Source of the DNA: Trichomonas vaginalis G3
Taxonomy: Eukaryota > Parabasalia > Trichomonadida > Trichomonadidae
Direction: 5' to 3'
DNA length: 64,000 nt
NCBI RefSeq assembly: GCF_026262505.1
Contig: NC_067208.1
Span: forward strand, 12,347,962 to 12,411,961
In this document: in pieces, positions 36,190 through 46,777 of the stretch
Layout: each line of letters begins with the position of its first letter
Position numbering within the stretch: position 1 is the stretch's first letter
The notes under the pieces: generated by a model
What the model was told of the DNA's origin: nothing
Database searches by the model: none
Seen by the model: the letters and a program-made list of their open reading frames with translations, nothing else
Position numbers and translations under genes: made by a program

Positions 36190-36508
36190 TCAATTAATAT
36201 ACAAGATAATTCATGAATGTATATATTTCCAAGTTTTTAAGGATGCAACACTTTACATTTGTAAACTGTCAAAAATGAAGTCACGCTATTTTTCATGCAT
36301 TACATATATATTAGAAAATAATATGAGTTTATGTGATATTATTTTTCAGAAGATTTCATTCTATATGCCTATGAAAAGTACTCTCAAAACTAACTTTTTC
36401 CTAATTATAATTAAATCTAGAATATTGTATTATGCTTAGTATTATTTCATTTTTCTCATTCAATTTAGAATTTACAAATGTCAAAAAAAAGCATCTTATG
36501 ATGGAACG

Positions 36509-38137
36509 TTATATTTTTGCACCATGTGAAATAAGAACTTCGGCTGTTTCTTTATTTTCATTTTCTTCAGCATAATAAAGTGACGTACATCCATCATCGT
36601 CTTTTGCATTGACATTTGCATCATGTGAAATAAGAAATTCGGCTGTTTCTTTACTATTTTCAATTGCAGCAATATGAAGTGGAGTACATCCATTATAATC
36701 TGTTATATTGACCTTTGCACCATGTGAAAGAAGAAGTTCGGTTATTTCTTTATAATTATTTTCTGCTGCAATATGAAGAGCGGTTTTTCCATATTCATTT
36801 CTTTCATTGATATTTTGACCATGTGAAAGAATTACTTTGACTATTTCTTTATAATTCTGTCCTGTAGCATAATGAAATAGAGTATCTCCATAAAATTCTG
36901 TTTCATTAGCTTTTGCACCGTGTGAAAGTAGAAACTCGACCATTTCTTTATAATTATCTCGTACTGCAAAATAAAGAGGGCTTACACCAGATTCAGTTTT
37001 TGCATTGATTTTAGCACCATGTGAAATAAGAAGCTCAGCTGTTTCTTTACTATTATTTTCTAATGCATAATGAAGTGCAGTCCATTTACCCATCTTTTTT
37101 GCATTGACATTTGCACCATGTGAAAGAAGAAGTTCGGCCATTTCTTTACTGTTTTTTTCTGATGCATAAAAAAGAGCGGTTTTTCCTTCATAGTTCTCTT
37201 CATTGATATTTGCACCTTGTGAAATGAAATATTCACAAAGAGATGGAATAGCAAATATAGCAGATTTAATAAAGTAAGAATTGATACTGGAAAGAGAATC
37301 TTGATCGAAATTTTGATCGAATTTAACAAAAAATGCTTCAAGATTGTTGTAATTTCCGCAATCATATAAATCGATTTTCATATCATATTCATTCATCAAG
37401 AATGTAACAAAATCAATGTTGTGTGAAATAATTGCATATTTCATGCATTTTTTGCCTGGTTCTTGAGATTTCAAACATTCACTCATGATCTCTGGATTTC
37501 CTCCTAAAAATGAAAATTGCAGACATTTTTTAGTTATTTCTGAGTTAAATTTTGTTCTTAAGAACTTGAAACAGTCAACAGCTCCATGGTAACAACATAA
37601 TTCAAGTAATGAATATCCTTTCTTAGAATCTGGATAAAAATCGCTTTCAAGTCTTTGGTCGTTATCAAATTCTTCGCTTGCTGTGAATGCAATGAATTTT
37701 TCTAAATCATTATACATAATTGCTCTGTATATTGTATTTTCTGTATGAATATCCAGATTTTCTGTATCAATATCGTCGAAATCACCAGATTCGTCTAATT
37801 TAATTCCATATTCTTTATAAAACAGAAAGTTTGAAATAGTTGGAACGTCGTTGATATCTTTGACATGGTAATCATCGGATATGAGTTTGGTAAGGTATAA
37901 ATACGACTTTGTATAGCGATTGTTATACGGAATGAAATTTAAAATGTCTTTTATAACATTTCGAGCCAGATGTTTCTTTGAATCAAGCAATTCTGTTTTG
38001 ATCATTTTGTATATCTCGTTTAATTCTTCTTCTTTTTCCGTTTTTAGTTGATACAAAGCATTGTATGAATCAATATAGTATTTGTAGATGCTTCGCAATT
38101 TGCTGTATTCCTTTTGATCAATGTCGTCGTCCGACAT
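36509..38137 (-). CDS. Ankyrin-repeat protein with DUF3447-type N-terminus
   Basis: A 542-residue protein of the very large trichomonad ankyrin family. Residues about 1-110 are an acidic helical N-terminus (MSDDDIDQKEYSKLRSIYKYY). About 130-270 is the DUF3447-like region (GYSLLELCCYHGAVDCFKFL; PEIMSECLKS). From about 290 to the end come seven to eight 33-residue ankyrin repeats (pattern G-x-TALHYA...NNSKETAELLISHGA-x-IN). It ends abruptly at HGAKI inside a repeat, about 320 bp from the Maverick right end; family members vary in repeat number, so this may be natural or a truncation. Ankyrin arrays bind protein partners. The specific role is unknown. Confidence 0.85.
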   Translation of the reverse strand: MSDDDIDQKEYSKLRSIYKYYIDSYNALYQLKTEKEEELNEIYKMIKTELLDSKKHLARNVIKDILNFIPYNNRYTKSYLYLTKLISDDYHVKDINDVPTISNFLFYKEYGIKLDESGDFDDIDTENLDIHTENTIYRAIMYNDLEKFIAFTASEEFDNDQRLESDFYPDSKKGYSLLELCCYHGAVDCFKFLRTKFNSEITKKCLQFSFLGGNPEIMSECLKSQEPGKKCMKYAIISHNIDFVTFLMNEYDMKIDLYDCGNYNNLEAFFVKFDQNFDQDSLSSINSYFIKSAIFAIPSLCEYFISQGANINEENYEGKTALFYASEKNSKEMAELLLSHGANVNAKKMGKWTALHYALENNSKETAELLISHGAKINAKTESGVSPLYFAVRDNYKEMVEFLLSHGAKANETEFYGDTLFHYATGQNYKEIVKVILSHGQNINERNEYGKTALHIAAENNYKEITELLLSHGAKVNITDYNGCTPLHIAAIENSKETAEFLISHDANVNAKDDDGCTSLYYAEENENKETAEVLISHGAKI

Positions 38138-39003
38138 TAATAATAATTATTTTTAAAAAGGACACATTTGCATTTTACCATATAAAATACTCTTTAAATT
38201 AATTAGAAGAAAAAATGTAATGTTTTACATGTGGAAAACAATGTCATTAATGTCAATAATCTTAATATTATTGAATTTTAATTAAATTTATAGATATAAT
38301 ATGGCACCCAAGTGGGGGACGCAATTATCCCCAATGAAGACAAAGCGGCATGCTTGTTTCACAAATGGAGCTGAGATAGGCTTTCCAGTGGTAGTATGTG
38401 TCTCAAACCCAGCCTTCCGCCACATAGATAGAAAATATCGTCTTCCAGGATTATCTATCGGCAGAATAAAGCTTTGTAAGTGCTCAAATTACTGACCTGC
38501 TTGAAATCTTCCCTCCAACTTCAAGAATATCGTGACTTTACTGTATTAGTCGGTACAAATAACGATATTGTTGAAGTTGGAACGGAGGGTTTCGTGTAAA
38601 CAGAGTTCAAAGAGCGAAACACAAGAGTATTGCAATCAAATCAAATAAACAAAGAGAGCACATGCCGGAGACGTCATACATATTGTAAAATATGACTCTT
38701 TGGTTTTGCAATATAAGCAATTGTTTAATTATGAAGAAAATATCGTATATTTCTATTTTATAAGTTGTTTAGCCTTCCTTATCTGTTGTTTGAAGGTGTT
38801 TTCGGCTTGGACCTACAATTCACTGAGATTTAATGAGATCTGCGTGAATTGAGCTGTGTCACTTTTCGTGAATTTACACGAATATTTTTAGATCACTGTA
38901 TATATGCAGTCTTAATTTTATCGGCGGATGTGCTGATAGAATTGACTGAAAAATTCAATGACACTTTTTTATGAAGACACCTAAAATTTTGAGGGTTTGA
39001 CCA
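38138..39003. other. Intergenic with a long imperfect palindrome
   Basis: Arms CCCTCCAACTTCAAGAATAT... (38,511-38,533) and its near-complement (38,562-38,589) form a 23-bp stem with one mismatch and a short bulge around a 28-nt loop. A 64-codon frame at 38,301-38,495 ahead of it has no recognised motif. Base composition at 38,300-38,600 is higher in GC than its surroundings, which could mark a decayed transposon end or an unrecognised RNA gene. Confidence 0.45.
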
Positions 39004-41700
39004 ATGGAAATTCAAGATTTCCGCAATATCTCATCACAGGATCCAGAAATTGTTAAGGCAACTGGTGAGAAATTGATGGAACTATGCCAAAATCCCGAAT
39101 TTCTACATTTTTTAGTCCAAACACTTCATAAAGAGGAAGTTTTATCAGATAAAAATCTTCTCAGAAACGTTTTAATTGCATTCAAGCGATTTGCAGCAGT
39201 AAATTGGAAAGCACTATTCGATGCCCTATCAGATGACTCCTCAAAAGAAACAATTATAAGCTTGTTATTTATGTTACCACCAGACCAGCGTAGTACTATC
39301 CAGGATTGCTTTGTACAGGCAGCAATTAACAAAGAGGAAGAATTTTTACCCGTTTTCGAAGCAATTTTTGGTTTAATCAATGATAAAACTCCACTTGCCG
39401 ATATTTACACTGTTTTATCCATGTGTGCACAGTTTATTACAGCGCCAGCCGCCATTTCTTTTGGAGTTCAAATTTCTGAAAGTTTGAATTCTTTAATTGA
39501 AGCTGCAGGAGAACTAGTTGGCTCTGATGAGAACGCATTTTTGATCATTGCAGCAACCGCCAATATACAAAAAGTACTAGTTCAAAGAAAATCTTTATCA
39601 ATTGACCAATCTTTCATGAAATCGCTTGAAATCTACATACAAGGCCTTAAGTTAGAAGGCTCAAACGCAAATCAGACCAAAATGAAAGAATCAATACTTG
39701 ACTTTTTCGTATATTTAATTCAATTCGTTTACGAAGGCACAACAGACAGCGATGAGAAGGAAATTGATATTAACAAGGCCGAACTCGTTCAATTATTCAA
39801 TAACGATGTCATGCCAGCACTTTTTGAAGGAGTTATTGCAACAACGCATTCTCTTCAATCAACGAAGATGATTGACGGTATTATATCGATTATATACTAT
39901 CTTGTATACTTTAACCTCTTTATTGATGATCTTGTAACAGAAGAAATCTTCAATAATTTTATTATTCCAGCAGCTAAGCTTACAACAGAAGATTACAACG
40001 ACTTCAATGTCAATCCGAGTGTATACATATCCCAGTGCTTCACAGATGACTCAGATCTTGAGATGACCGCTAGAATTGCCGCATCAAAATTTACATATCA
40101 TGTTACAGAGAATTATCTTGCACATTTCGATCCAATTGAGATTCTTTCCAACATAGAGATCCCAGAAAGTAAAGCAGAACTCAGTTTTTACTTTGATCTC
40201 GAATCTAGAATTTATTTAATGTGTTCATACGCAAAAATAGCACCAATAGATGCTGAATTATTCGAAAAGATCTTCAATATATTAACAATTGAGATCGAAC
40301 CTTTCGTTACCGCCACAATTCTCAGATTTATTAGTATTGTTCAGCCAAAAGAGGACATTATCATTGCCTCCATCACTGCCGGACAAGTACTTCAGACAGC
40401 AGACAATATCATTGTTGCTCATGCCGCTGTTAACCTTCTGAACGAAGTTTTCAACGAAGTTGGCAAAGATCTCGACGCATACAAAGAATTCATTGATGCT
40501 CCATTCGAAGAACTCTTCCCCAAGGTCACAGAGCTCCTTGACGAACTGAAGCTCCCTGTCGAAACAACAGTTCTTTCCAAACTCTTCAGAATCGGAGGCA
40601 CAAAAGCCCACGAAGAGTCGGTAAACATCATAAACGGTTTGGTCGACCACTGGTGTAAATTGGCCGAAGAAAACAACGATGCAAATGAACTAACAATGGA
40701 AGAAGACATTGACGCAATTGCATCCACGATTGACTGTATTCCTGTAGAAACAAATATCCAATTCCATATACAGGAAGACTTATTAAACAAGCTCAAAGAA
40801 GATATAACACAATATCCTCAATCAGCTGGAATAAGTCAACATGTAAAAGTTGCAGCGGTTTTAGCGATAAAATTATGTGTTGTTACACCAAGTTTAGCTG
40901 ATTTCGTAATGACATTGTTGGCACAGATGAACAACTCTTTCATCAACATTGATATCGATGAATATTTCGCGATGTTGATTTCCTCAATTTTGTTGAACAA
41001 AGAAACAAATTTGACAACAAATAATGATTTTGTCACTTCACTTGGCCAAAAATTACAAGGAATTTTGAGTCCAATAGAAAAGAGGGAAGAAAACGAACAA
41101 GAAGAATATAACTCAGCATCAAACATTGTACCTGCATTGTTCATTGCCGCTTGTGGTTGTTATGCTGGTATTGATAGTTTTTACCAGTTTATTGACAACG
41201 CATTAAATATTTTACATTTCGGAATGACAAATAACGGTTTTGACAATGAAGAAATGAAGTTATTGACATGGGCCTCTTTCTATTTATTCACAGGAAGTTT
41301 AATTAACAATGAGAGCATGGCAATCCAGAAGTTAATGAATGATGATGTCGTTGAAATGTTGTGTAAATTGTATAAATCACACTTTAGAGATGTTTGCTAC
41401 AGAGATTTGAAATGCGGATTCATAACTCTCACGTATCTCGCTAAGAATAATGCAAAGAACGCTTTCGATGTTGCAGGATCATTGTCTTCTGAGTTGTTTG
41501 ATAGAATGAGAGATGATACAGAATGGATGCAAAATAATGTAGATAAAGGAATCAAAGATTTGCAAATTAATGAAATAATTCAACATTATAATGACTTGCA
41601 ACTGCAGGCAATTATACCTGCTATCAAGTTCCCTGTTTCTGAAAATGAGTTCAATGAATTCGCTTTCTATCAATCTGTTTCAAATGCACAACCTTTATAG
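39004..41700 (+). CDS. Importin-beta-family nuclear transport receptor (importin-7/8 or exportin-2 type)
   Basis: An 898-residue all-helical protein built of HEAT-like helix pairs. The N-terminus (LRNVLIAFKRFAAVNW about 55-70) and the segment DFNVNPSVYISQCFTDDSDLEMTARIAASKF (about 336-366) match the conserved W/N-x-DPxxYI...DxxxxxTxRxAAxxF block of importin-7, importin-8 and CSE1-like receptors, which carry cargo or importin-alpha through the nuclear pore with Ran-GTP. Length is near the lower end of the family (about 950-1050). No RBCC or zinc features. Assignment between importin-7/8 and CSE1 is not possible by eye. The first ATG follows GGGTTTGACCA. Confidence 0.65.
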   Translation: MEIQDFRNISSQDPEIVKATGEKLMELCQNPEFLHFLVQTLHKEEVLSDKNLLRNVLIAFKRFAAVNWKALFDALSDDSSKETIISLLFMLPPDQRSTIQDCFVQAAINKEEEFLPVFEAIFGLINDKTPLADIYTVLSMCAQFITAPAAISFGVQISESLNSLIEAAGELVGSDENAFLIIAATANIQKVLVQRKSLSIDQSFMKSLEIYIQGLKLEGSNANQTKMKESILDFFVYLIQFVYEGTTDSDEKEIDINKAELVQLFNNDVMPALFEGVIATTHSLQSTKMIDGIISIIYYLVYFNLFIDDLVTEEIFNNFIIPAAKLTTEDYNDFNVNPSVYISQCFTDDSDLEMTARIAASKFTYHVTENYLAHFDPIEILSNIEIPESKAELSFYFDLESRIYLMCSYAKIAPIDAELFEKIFNILTIEIEPFVTATILRFISIVQPKEDIIIASITAGQVLQTADNIIVAHAAVNLLNEVFNEVGKDLDAYKEFIDAPFEELFPKVTELLDELKLPVETTVLSKLFRIGGTKAHEESVNIINGLVDHWCKLAEENNDANELTMEEDIDAIASTIDCIPVETNIQFHIQEDLLNKLKEDITQYPQSAGISQHVKVAAVLAIKLCVVTPSLADFVMTLLAQMNNSFINIDIDEYFAMLISSILLNKETNLTTNNDFVTSLGQKLQGILSPIEKREENEQEEYNSASNIVPALFIAACGCYAGIDSFYQFIDNALNILHFGMTNNGFDNEEMKLLTWASFYLFTGSLINNESMAIQKLMNDDVVEMLCKLYKSHFRDVCYRDLKCGFITLTYLAKNNAKNAFDVAGSLSSELFDRMRDDTEWMQNNVDKGIKDLQINEIIQHYNDLQLQAIIPAIKFPVSENEFNEFAFYQSVSNAQPL

Positions 41701-42237
41701 AGTTTTTTATCTAAAGATTTATTTTTTAATTATTATTATTCTGCAATTTGGATCCTTATAGAATAAGTTTCGAAATGCATCATCAAATAACATCAATCTT
41801 TTTAAAATGTACTACCATTATAAAGCTTTTTTTTACCTCAAGATTTCTATTTTATTATGAGTTATTTTTTCAGCTTCCAAACTATTCATTGAATATGGAT
41901 ACCTCGTTTGAATAAAGAACCTGTATTATCTCCAAAATCTAAAATACAACTTTCTCCAATTTTAGAAATTTTTATGAAATTTCAATTTACAAAAATTAAG
42001 ATGATAGACCACCCGCAGAAAAGTACTTTCAAGGCTATTATATTGAGTATCTAGAATCAAAGTGATCCATATATTCGAGTTCAATAAATTTATTTTTGTG
42101 ATGTTTACGTTATCGTTTATAGGGCACCCTTGATATGGAAAATTTTTCTTTTAAATTTATTTCGAGTTGGATTTAAACTATTCTATTTTTTTAATAAAAT
42201 AATACTCAAAAACTGACATAAAATTTTAAAAATTTTA
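41701..42237. other. Intergenic, no feature seen
   Basis: AT-rich gap between two plus-strand genes with poly-T and poly-A runs. No repeat or frame stands out. Confidence 0.5.
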
Positions 42238-42990
42238 ATGTCTGTTGATTCGAATTCGAATGATGGCAATGTAAACAACAATAATTTAAATTATCAAGAC
42301 AGCAGGTTCTTACGTAACTCCGAAATCAAAGATTTCCTTGTTGAAACAATCAAACCCGAGCTAAAAGAATTCTTCAGACCTTATCAGCTTCCGGAAACAT
42401 CTGTCCTATACCGTAACATTCCTTTAATTATCTCAGAAAAACTCACTGATCCAATAAATGTTGTAATTATCTTTCCATATGAAAGATATCGAAATAATGT
42501 AATCAAAGTCCTCATTTACTTCTACCTCAAAGTCTCAAATGTTAATAACATTAGCACGTTGATAGATATGTTTTCAACAAACAAATTTTCAAATTGCATT
42601 CAAAACATTAAAGTTGTTAAGTATTTTGCTCGTGCAAAAAACATGTATTCTTTCAATTATTATCTTATAATGCCAAATGAAGATCTTCATTTCTTTTTCA
42701 AAGAAATTGACCAAATTCGTCCTGATGATAAATTGTTTTATTCTTTCAAAAACGTACATCTCAGAGCAGAATATTTTGATCTAATATTGTTGTTATCTAA
42801 GAATACTGACAACTCAGAAACAATTCAAACTTTTATTCAAGTATTACCTTTGCAAGGTAAACCACTAATGATTGAACTTTCTCACATTTGGGAGAGAATA
42901 TGTAATTACCCAAAAAAGATTCTCGCCTTAATCGTACAAAAATTCACTTCCCACAAAAATTATCAACCAATTAAAGAACATAATGATTAA
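42238..42990 (+). CDS. Unknown 250-aa protein
   Basis: Not recognised. An Asn/Ser-rich start (MSVDSNSNDGNVNNNN) leads into a mixed alpha/beta body: DFLVETIKPELKEFFRPYQL, VVIIFPYERYRNNVIKVLIYFYL, NMYSFNYYLIMPNEDLHFFF. The C-terminus is basic. No signal peptide, no clear membrane segment. The frame is clean and uses ordinary codons for this window, so I regard it as a real gene. Confidence 0.55.
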   Translation: MSVDSNSNDGNVNNNNLNYQDSRFLRNSEIKDFLVETIKPELKEFFRPYQLPETSVLYRNIPLIISEKLTDPINVVIIFPYERYRNNVIKVLIYFYLKVSNVNNISTLIDMFSTNKFSNCIQNIKVVKYFARAKNMYSFNYYLIMPNEDLHFFFKEIDQIRPDDKLFYSFKNVHLRAEYFDLILLLSKNTDNSETIQTFIQVLPLQGKPLMIELSHIWERICNYPKKILALIVQKFTSHKNYQPIKEHND

Positions 42991-43915
42991 ATCCATTTTC
43001 ATTTTATAAATAAAAATTATTTTATTAGATTAGCGCATATTTGTTTCTTTCATTCTCTCAAGAAATTGTCCAACATATTCAAAAGTCGTACATACCTTTA
43101 CAATAAACTGCGAGTAAAAAGGCGTACCTACCTTCAAGTCCAAATCACTTGATTCAATTTAAAAAAATGTGAATAGCTCTGATTGATTGTCCATCGATTC
43201 GGAACTTCCAAAAAAATTAGGTAAAATATTCTTTATCACCCAAATCCAAAATTATAATTTTAGGTAGATATTCACACATTTAAAGATCCCAATTTCATAT
43301 ATGAATTTTGGATCGAAATTTAATTGAAGGAATTGTATTAAATGACATTGTAATATTCACTTGAGAGTGTATGTGAATTCATTTCTCATTGAATCTCTAA
43401 TACAGAAAATGTTACAAAAATATTTTATTGATTGCAGAAAAAAAAATTAAATGTAATCTTAGTTATGCATAACTTACTGTGATGTAGTCTTTATCGAATT
43501 GGAATTGAAATAGCTAATGCTTAAAATAAACTCATAGGACAGAAAACTTATTGTATAGTGCTAATTTCGATGAAATAATGCAAAACAGCGGCCAGTAGAT
43601 TTTATTTTGAGGATGTATGAGCTTGCCAAAAAGCTTTGACATTTTCTTGTTTAAGCTTATGCTCTCCGAAATGTGTAAATCTAATTCAACAATAAAAAAT
43701 TGAGATCCCATCGTCAGTGTAGAATTTCATTTCTAGTGCAAGCATATGAGTCATTATAAAGTTAAATTATTTGAATATCCTGACAAAAATCAACCTGCCC
43801 TTTCAAAGGTTAATAAAAATTTCATTATTTATTTTGATTCATACTATTAAATCTAATAATTTTTTATTTTTGTATCGCCGAAGCGGACCCTACATTGAAT
43901 AAATATTTTTTTCGA
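42991..43915. other. Intergenic, 925 bp, no feature seen
   Basis: AT-rich DNA with scattered short poly-A and poly-T runs. No frame above 60 codons with coding character, no inverted or tandem repeat noticed. Confidence 0.5.
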
Positions 43916-44923
43916 ATGGCAAATCCTTTTGAGACATCCGTAGATGATTCTTATAACCCATTTGCTATGGGTTCAAATTATCAGGATCCAGCCCCTCAGC
44001 AGCAACAAGCTCCACCACCAACTACAAATACCTCATATACAGATTCTCAGCCAAGCCAAGCTCCAGCCTCATCCGCCTCCAACCAGCAAGGTGGATACAA
44101 AGATCAAGTTATGGGTATAAAACTAACGGATGAAGAACTAGCGGCAAGAGAAGAAGCCTTAAGAAAGAGGGAAGAAAGAATTGCTGCTAGAGAGCGCGAA
44201 ATTGAAGAAGCCAGAGCAAATGGAACCCTTGGACAACTCAATCCACATCCAAGAAACTTCCCAATTCTTCTCAAATTTTACAAATATTATCCAGAAGACG
44301 ACTTAGAAGAAGAATTCAGACCAGTCATGTCAAGATTATTCTGGCTTTCATATGGCAGTGCCATTGTTCTTTGCATCAACGCCCTCTTGTCACTCTTCTA
44401 TTTGACAAAGGGTCCAGCTGACAAGATCGACTCACCAGCCACATCAATTGTTTTCGCATGGTTCTTCCTTATTATTCTCTATCCAATTTCCCTCGAAAGC
44501 GTCGTTATGCCATTCTACAACGCTCTAAAGGAATTCAAAGGTATGAAGTTCGTCGGTTATCTCATCATGTCCGCCTTATACTTCTTTTTCTATGTCTACA
44601 TTGCTGTTGGTCTTGGTGCATACGGATCATTCGGATGGATCATTGCAATCAACGGCGTTACAGCAGCTGAAGGCAAGTGGGTTGGCATTATTGCCATCAT
44701 CTTCTCTATTATTGCTACACTCTTCGTCGTTGCTTGGGGTTGGGTTTGGTGGCAATCTCTCATCCTCTTCAGAAAGACAGACTTCAAGAATAGAGCTGTC
44801 AAAGAAGCTGCAGGATATGCTGTTAACTACGCAAACAATCATAAGGAAGAAATCGCTAAGGCTGCTGCCGAGAATCCAGATGCTGTTGTTGGTGCTGCTA
44901 CATATGCAAGTTCAATGAATTAA
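43916..44923 (+). CDS. SCAMP (secretory carrier-associated membrane protein)
   Basis: About 335 residues from the ATG at 43,916 (MANPFETSVDD); a longer frame would need a TTG start, so I use the ATG. Two NPF motifs (residues 3-5 and 14-16), a Pro/Gln/Ser-rich linker, a charged coiled coil (about 78-105, EELAAREEALRKREERIAAR), the SCAMP signature NFPILLKFYKYYPEDDLEEEFRP before the first membrane span, then four hydrophobic spans (about 135-275) and a cytosolic tail. SCAMPs recycle between Golgi, endosomes and plasma membrane, and their NPF motifs bind EH-domain endocytic adaptors. Family, motif order and topology all agree. Confidence 0.9.
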   Translation: MANPFETSVDDSYNPFAMGSNYQDPAPQQQQAPPPTTNTSYTDSQPSQAPASSASNQQGGYKDQVMGIKLTDEELAAREEALRKREERIAAREREIEEARANGTLGQLNPHPRNFPILLKFYKYYPEDDLEEEFRPVMSRLFWLSYGSAIVLCINALLSLFYLTKGPADKIDSPATSIVFAWFFLIILYPISLESVVMPFYNALKEFKGMKFVGYLIMSALYFFFYVYIAVGLGAYGSFGWIIAINGVTAAEGKWVGIIAIIFSIIATLFVVAWGWVWWQSLILFRKTDFKNRAVKEAAGYAVNYANNHKEEIAKAAAENPDAVVGAATYASSMN

Positions 44924-45491
44924 TTTTTATTTTAAAACGACCTTTTTCGTTGAAAAAAAAATCTGATCCTTTTTTTATCACATTAAAAATTATTTTTTAT
45001 AATCAATTCATTTCTTTTAGAATATGTTTCATAAAATAATTGTACTAGCTATAGACATCTTGAATTCTTAGTGATGGCCGAATAATCCAAATATTTAACT
45101 AGAAATAAAATTAGCATCTTTTTCTGTGCAAATTGATTAACAAGAACAAAACTCTTCATAAGTAACTGTATCTAGAAAGCAATTACGATAATAACAATAA
45201 ATTAAACAATAGTTTTTCAGCAAAGCATTTATAGACCTCCAATCATATAAAATCTAGTACTCTGAAGGTAGGAAAGGAGTTTTCCTATGAAACGGTTCAT
45301 TCTGATCCATCCATAAATTAAAAGTTTTTCCCAGAAAAAAATATTTTCAACATTGATTGATCACAATGATCGAACTCCAGTAGAAGAGTATTAAGCCAAC
45401 TTATGAATTGATAAATTTGTGTTTTAATGTCAGAAATAATTGATTATTTGATATAGAATATTATAATTGAAACTACATTCAAAAAAATCTG
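44924..45491. other. Intergenic, no feature seen
   Basis: AT-rich gap between the SCAMP stop and the target duplication of the MULE-like element. Nothing recognisable. Confidence 0.5.
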
Positions 45492-45633
45492 ACATCTTGA
45501 AGAGTAGGGGTAATTTTAGCTAAAAGTGACACACCCGTGAAGGGTGTGATTACCGATCGGTAATTTCGACAGTTTAGAATTTAAAATTTTTTATGGAACT
45601 GTTGCGAGTTTCATAAAGAATTTAAGGAATATA

Positions 45634-45775
45634 AGCAAAGATTTGAATCAAAATCTTAGACCTAAGCCGCTCGATTCGCTCGCGGCTTCCGCGAATTACA
45701 GATCAGCAAAGATTTGAATCAAAATCTTCGAACTAAGCCGATCGCTTTGCTCGCGGCTTTCTTTATTATTTTAAA
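45634..45775. repeat. Two 71-bp units with GC-rich hairpin cores
   Basis: AGCAAAGATTTGAATCAAAA starts units at 45,634 and 45,705. Each carries a core of the type AAGCCG...GCGGCTT (7-bp stem in the first unit; the second is less perfect). The same period and similar core recur in MULE-like element 2 at 56,003-56,215. Confidence 0.85.
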
Positions 45776-46140
45776 TTTGCATATTTCCATCAAAAGTTCA
45801 TAAGGTAAAAAATTTCGTTTATATTATTGCAAAATAAAATCTTCATTATCAAAATAATATTAAATAATAATATAATATAATTTATAAACAACTATTATTT
45901 AATAAAGTTTAATTGCCAAGGTTCATCTAATTTTTTGATTTTTAATGTTTTATGAATTTTATTTATCATGTATATATCTAATGAAGATTATATATGTAGA
46001 AGATAAGTACCTTAATATGTACGTAAATTTTAATGAAATTTATACAACATTATAAAAATTTATGAATAAAAACTTGATATAAAATAACATTTTTATTTTT
46101 ACTAAGAAAAAAAAGGTTTTTGATAATAAATTTATTTTAT

Positions 46141-46494
46141 TTCGAAAAAGTAGCAATAATCGTAAAAGGGTATTGATAGGCTTGCTAAAGTAACTAATTT
46201 TAGCTGTCAAATACTTTTGTATTTTGAAGTAAATTAGTATAAATTTGTTTTTACTTTTATTTCGAAAAAGTAGCAATAATCGTAAAAGGGTATTGATAGG
46301 CTTGCTAAAGTAACTAATTTTAGCTGTCAAATACTTTTGTATTTTGAAGTAAATTAGTATAAATTTGTTTTTACTTTTATTTCGAAAAAGTAACAATAAT
46401 CGTAAAAGGGTATTGATAGGCTTGCTAAAGTAACTAATTTTAGCTGTCAAATACTTTTGTATTTTGAAGTAAATTAGTATAAATTTGATATTAT
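46141..46494. repeat. Three 120-bp tandem repeats
   Basis: TTCGAAAAAGTAGCAATAAT starts at 46,141, 46,261 and 46,381 (one G-to-A change in the third). Units are otherwise almost identical, showing recent amplification. A minus-strand open frame of 136 codons across the array is a by-product of 120 being a multiple of three, not a gene. Confidence 0.95.
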
Positions 46495-46528
46495 TTTAAC
46501 TCCCTTTGAAAACCTCAATTTTCCATAC

Positions 46529-46590
46529 AGAGGGAACGGGAATAGCATCCAATATTCCCTGAGAATGGTTGCGCATTCTCAGTTCCCTCT
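46529..46590. repeat. Perfect three-way-junction palindrome
   Basis: Outer stem AGAGGGAAC (46,529-46,537) with GTTCCCTCT (46,582-46,590). Inside it, back to back: hairpin GGGAATA/TATTCCC (46,538-46,559, 8-nt loop) and hairpin TGAGAATG/CATTCTCA (46,560-46,581, 6-nt loop). All 48 stem bases pair and no base is left unpaired at the junction. Confidence 0.95.
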
Positions 46591-46777
46591 ATATTTCGAA
46601 CGAAGCTCTCATCGGTCTTTTTTTTTAATACTAAACGTTTTTTTCCCTGTCACTTTTAGCTAAAATTTGGGTTTGCCACATCTTGAATTCATTTTTATTG
46701 ATTTTGCTATTTATATCATTTTATGAATGAATTTAGTTTCATAAAAATTGTAAAGTATTCAATTAGTCATTCTTCGA

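Larger units (their letters stand above)
45492..46687. mobile_element. MULE-like non-autonomous element 1 with 10-bp target duplication
   Basis: ACATCTTGAA occurs directly at both ends (45,492-45,501 and 46,678-46,687), enclosing a 1176-bp element. Its ~30-bp terminal inverted repeats share ATTTTAGCTAAAAGTGACA exactly and diverge in the outer ten bases. A 9-10-bp duplication is characteristic of Mutator-like elements, which trichomonads carry. Inside: two 71-bp hairpin units, three 120-bp tandem units and a 62-nt three-way palindrome. No transposase frame. The insertion lies about 90 bp upstream of the CAP-domain gene's ATG. Confidence 0.8.

Noticed and set aside
38301-38495. 64-codon frame resembling a small basic protein
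   Set aside because: No motif I can name, no initiator context, and it lies next to a transposon-like palindrome. Reported only as part of the intergenic block.
43895-43915. Seven extra N-terminal codons on the SCAMP gene
   Set aside because: They would need a TTG start. The ATG at 43,916 gives the expected N-terminus with an immediate NPF motif.
46040-46450. 136-codon minus-strand open frame across the 120-bp tandem repeats
   Set aside because: The repeat length is a multiple of three, so one stop-free unit makes the whole array open. The predicted protein is three copies of the same low-complexity segment with no start context.
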